Assembly: GCA_964458335.1 (NCBI GenBank)
Contig: CAYWIJ010000001.1
Location: forward strand, 1-64,000
Direction of reading: 5' to 3'
Length of the DNA: 64,000 nucleotides
DNA from: Aalborg-AAW-1 sp964458335
Lineage (GTDB): Bacteria > Patescibacteriota > Gracilibacteria > Absconditabacterales > Absconditicoccaceae
The position numbers and the translations under genes are program-made. Within the stretch, counting starts at the first letter, position 1, and each line of letters starts with the position of its first letter. Below the pieces are notes generated by a model, which saw nothing but the letters and a program-made list of their open reading frames with translations, ran no database searches and was not told the DNA's origin. Positions 61,877 to 64,000 of this stretch are shown here, one piece after another.

Positions 61877-63067
61877 TTAGAAGAGTTCTTTAAAGAAATT
61901 GATGATACTATCAAAGAGAGATTTTCCTCCAGATTGTAATCCTTGTAATCCACGAAATGAGAAAAGTCATTTATTTCTATTATGATATTTATTTGCCCAT
62001 TCGTAAAGACTTAAGGTGTTTTGATATGCTGGATCATTGGATAAGTCGCGATACTTATCATTACTATGAGCTGGGAAAACAGCTAATTTAAAGATATCTC
62101 TTGCATAGATGATACTTTCTGACCAAAGACTTCCTTGTCCTGTTAAGTGTACTCCTCAGGCAAGCTTACCATCTTTCTTGATTTTTCTGAGTTTATCATT
62201 GATTTTTTCAAAGATTTGTTCATATCTTGCAGAAATAATTTCATGAAGAAATTTATGATCTAATCTTAATTCTTCATTATTCTCTCCTAATTTTTCGTAT
62301 TGAATTTTAATATGTTCTGCTTGCTTAATATCGATTTGAAGTCAGATAGAAAGATCTTTTGTGATATCATCGCCTCATACTGGTAATGTTCCATAGAGAA
62401 GTGGATTACCTTCTTCAAAAACGGCATATGATGTTTGATTGGCTCCGATATCTACCAGTATAGAACCTAGATCCTTGTGATCAATATCCAAAAGATATTC
62501 GCTTCCTGACAAAATATTTGGTATGATGTCGATTACATTGAGATTGATAGAGTGAAAAATATCAAAGAGATGCTGATAGAATATCTTTGGTAGATAGAAG
62601 ATATCTGCAACCATAGTGAGTTTTCTTGCTTCAGATCATTCAGGATTCTTTTCTATCTTTTCATCATCTAATATCCAATAGGCAGGGATTATTTTTATGA
62701 TTTCATGATTATGCTTTTCACTAATATCTCCAATCAATTTAGAGAGATGATTGATGTCGGTAGATTGAATAGTGTTATTTCCTAATATCCTTTTGTGTTC
62801 ACTAATTCTTTCGACAAGGAGCTCAGGATGTGAAATACCCACAATAACGTCATCAATATATTCTCCACCAATTTTTCTTTGAAATCATTCAATCATTTCA
62901 TGGATAGTATTGGCAAGAAGATTACTATCAAGTATCTTTCCTTTACGATATCATTCAGTTTTTGTAATTTGTTTGGCAAGAATAATATCTCTTCCATCTT
63001 CATTACCAAATATAATTCATTTTATGTATCCATTTCCTATGTCTACACTTGCTCTAATATTATTCAT
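61877..63067 (-). CDS. ftsA: cell division protein FtsA (396 aa)
   Basis: Actin-like protein that tethers FtsZ to the membrane. ASVDIGNGYIKGIIFGNEDG (phosphate 1 loop), IVGISHPELL, ILVDIGANQTSYAVFEEGNP (phosphate 2), KLAGGVHLTGQGSLWSESII (adenosine motif) and an amphipathic end SIINFFKELF are conserved. Directly upstream of ftsZ. Several TGA glycines at consensus sites. Confidence 0.93.
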
Positions 63068-63144
63068 TCCTTGCCTTATGATATAAAAAATGTATCAGAT
63101 AGAATCTATACTACTGATACAAGATGTATATGCAAATGTTTCAA

Positions 63145-63996
63145 TTATTTGTGTGCTATATTATGGTTATCATTCGTTTTGTTTACTCTAGAAGCCATCT
63201 TTCGCTTTTGCTGATAAAGAGTTCTCTTATCAGTATAAAATTTTAACATAGTAGGAGAAACGATAATATATTCTTTACTATGAGGGGAAAGTCTATTTGT
63301 CTTATAGGTATTGATAATATTTCATCGTATATATTTTATAAGAAATTGTAGTTGTTGTCCAAGTCGTGATGAAGAGATTATTTCAATAGTTTTTTTGAAT
63401 AGTGTCTCTCTTCTCATAACAATAGTATCTAGAAAAATAGACTGAGTGAGTGGATGATAGGGAAGATAAGATAAAAGTTGTTGATTCTGGCTAAGAAGAT
63501 AGTCATCATCATAATCGCTGTTGGTATAGAGTAATACAGTATGAGCTATCCAATATGATAGATAGATGTCACCATCTTCTTTGCGAAGAGAGATAAGATT
63601 AGTATTTTCTCCATCAATATAGAAACTAAGACAAAATTTATAACTATGATCACCGAATCAAGCTACTCTCTTCAGATTGAGAAAAGTAAAAAATCATCGT
63701 GACCAAAATCTTGCATACCACAGATATCAGGGTTTAGTGACGATACAGAGATCAATATCAGATCAAGGATGTAAAGCATTAAAGGTAATGCTATTACAGA
63801 GATATATTTGACTAATGAAAGGGATCGATTCTAAAAAATGAAGATGTGTATTGATAAATTCACTATATGATTTCATGAGATCTCATTTTTGTATCCAAGA
63901 AAATTTTCAAGAAATTTGGGGTTGGTTGTGAGATTTTTTGTCTTGTTCTGTGATATACCAATAAAAATCTTGTTTAATGGGGACAGGATATTTCAT
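63145..63996 (-). CDS. nucleotidyltransferase-like protein (283 aa, start near window edge)
   Basis: LCNSITFNALHPGSDIDLCI carries the GS-DxD pattern of NTase folds (G of GSD is TGA) and the following VTKPGYLWYARFWS matches an uncharacterised NTase family frequent in candidate-phyla genomes. The C-terminus is helical and basic. The start ATG at 63996 is close to the edge; an upstream start cannot be excluded. Upstream of ftsA on the same strand. Confidence 0.65.
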
Positions 63997-64000
63997 GACT

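Noticed and set aside
1..64000. Widespread pseudogenisation (fragments of dnaB, mqo, alaS, clpP and others ending at TGA)
   Set aside because: The frames continue through TGA with glycine at conserved positions, so the genes are intact under table 25.
1..64000. UGA read as tryptophan (table 4) or selenocysteine
   Set aside because: The sites are conserved glycines, TGG is used for Trp in the same genes, and TGA is far too frequent for selenocysteine.

Overview
ORGANISM AND CODE. The window is AT-rich bacterial chromosome that only reads correctly if UGA is glycine (translation table 25). In-frame TGA falls at invariant glycines: the GRG motif of RNase HII, GAQGQ of ClpP, the nucleotide-binding glycines of FtsZ, the GHSxG elbow of two hydrolases, the P-loop of a phage Zot ATPase. 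TAA and TAG are the only stops and TGG still encodes Trp, so table 4 is excluded. Table 25 is known from the candidate phyla Absconditabacteria (SR1) and Gracilibacteria (BD1-5); I cannot tell which from this window. Under the standard code nearly every gene looks like a string of pseudogene fragments. All coordinates here use table 25.

LAYOUT. 0-3.4 kb: leftward cell-wall operon (PGRP amidase fused to SpoIID, then VanY carboxypeptidase). 3.5-10.5 kb: stand-alone DnaE-type PHP domain, ClpP, a pilin-like protein, DnaB helicase, an AbiEi-like protein, small membrane proteins and a membrane-anchored HTH protein. 10.7-18.3 kb: a complete-looking filamentous phage (inovirus) integrated at a dif-like XerC/D site. 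18.9-26.6 kb: hydrolase, MiaB (with a 10-N assembly gap), secreted and regulatory hypotheticals, then the secE-nusG-rplK-rplA block. 26.8-34.2 kb: SLH surface protein, RNase HII, lipoprotein, DNA repair genes (Tag, MGMT-like) and a second hydrolase. 34.2-49.5 kb: an accessory stretch of short metabolic or resistance-type genes (VOC, LLM, DUF1801, DUF2200, AHSA1, YdeI, SdpI/SdpR) with gene remnants, interrupted by a type III restriction-modification system. 49.6-60 kb: malate:quinone oxidoreductase, a META/Kazal/SLH secreted protein, a shortened AlaRS, a PP2C-like receptor, WecG-like and DsbB-like proteins, and a TRM11-like methyltransferase. 60.2-64 kb: ftsZ, ftsA and a nucleotidyltransferase-like gene.

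THE UNUSUAL SYSTEM. The 10.7-18.3 kb element has the expected parts of an inovirus: a leftward near-continuous operon with a 60-residue major-coat candidate, a possible ssDNA-binding protein, a Rep_trans-type initiator, a Zot/pI assembly ATPase, several one-TM miniproteins and a 665-residue pIII-like adhesin with signal peptide and C-terminal anchor. Its ends share a 19-bp repeat that is the centre plus right arm of a dif-like site. It encodes no secretin. It is written in the recoded code: by hand count about 36 of about 59 glycines in the adhesin are UGA, against about 4 in host DnaB and none in host RplA. That points to a virus long adapted to UGA=Gly hosts.

GENOME FEATURES. A dispersed palindromic repeat family (GTCATTGC...GCAATGAC-like) lies between genes and also inside rnhB and the wecG-like gene without breaking the frame. 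A second short tandem repeat is read in frame through three UGA glycines in the TRM11-like gene. Limits: everything was translated by hand; no database search was possible, and small phage proteins are assigned by position, size and topology only.
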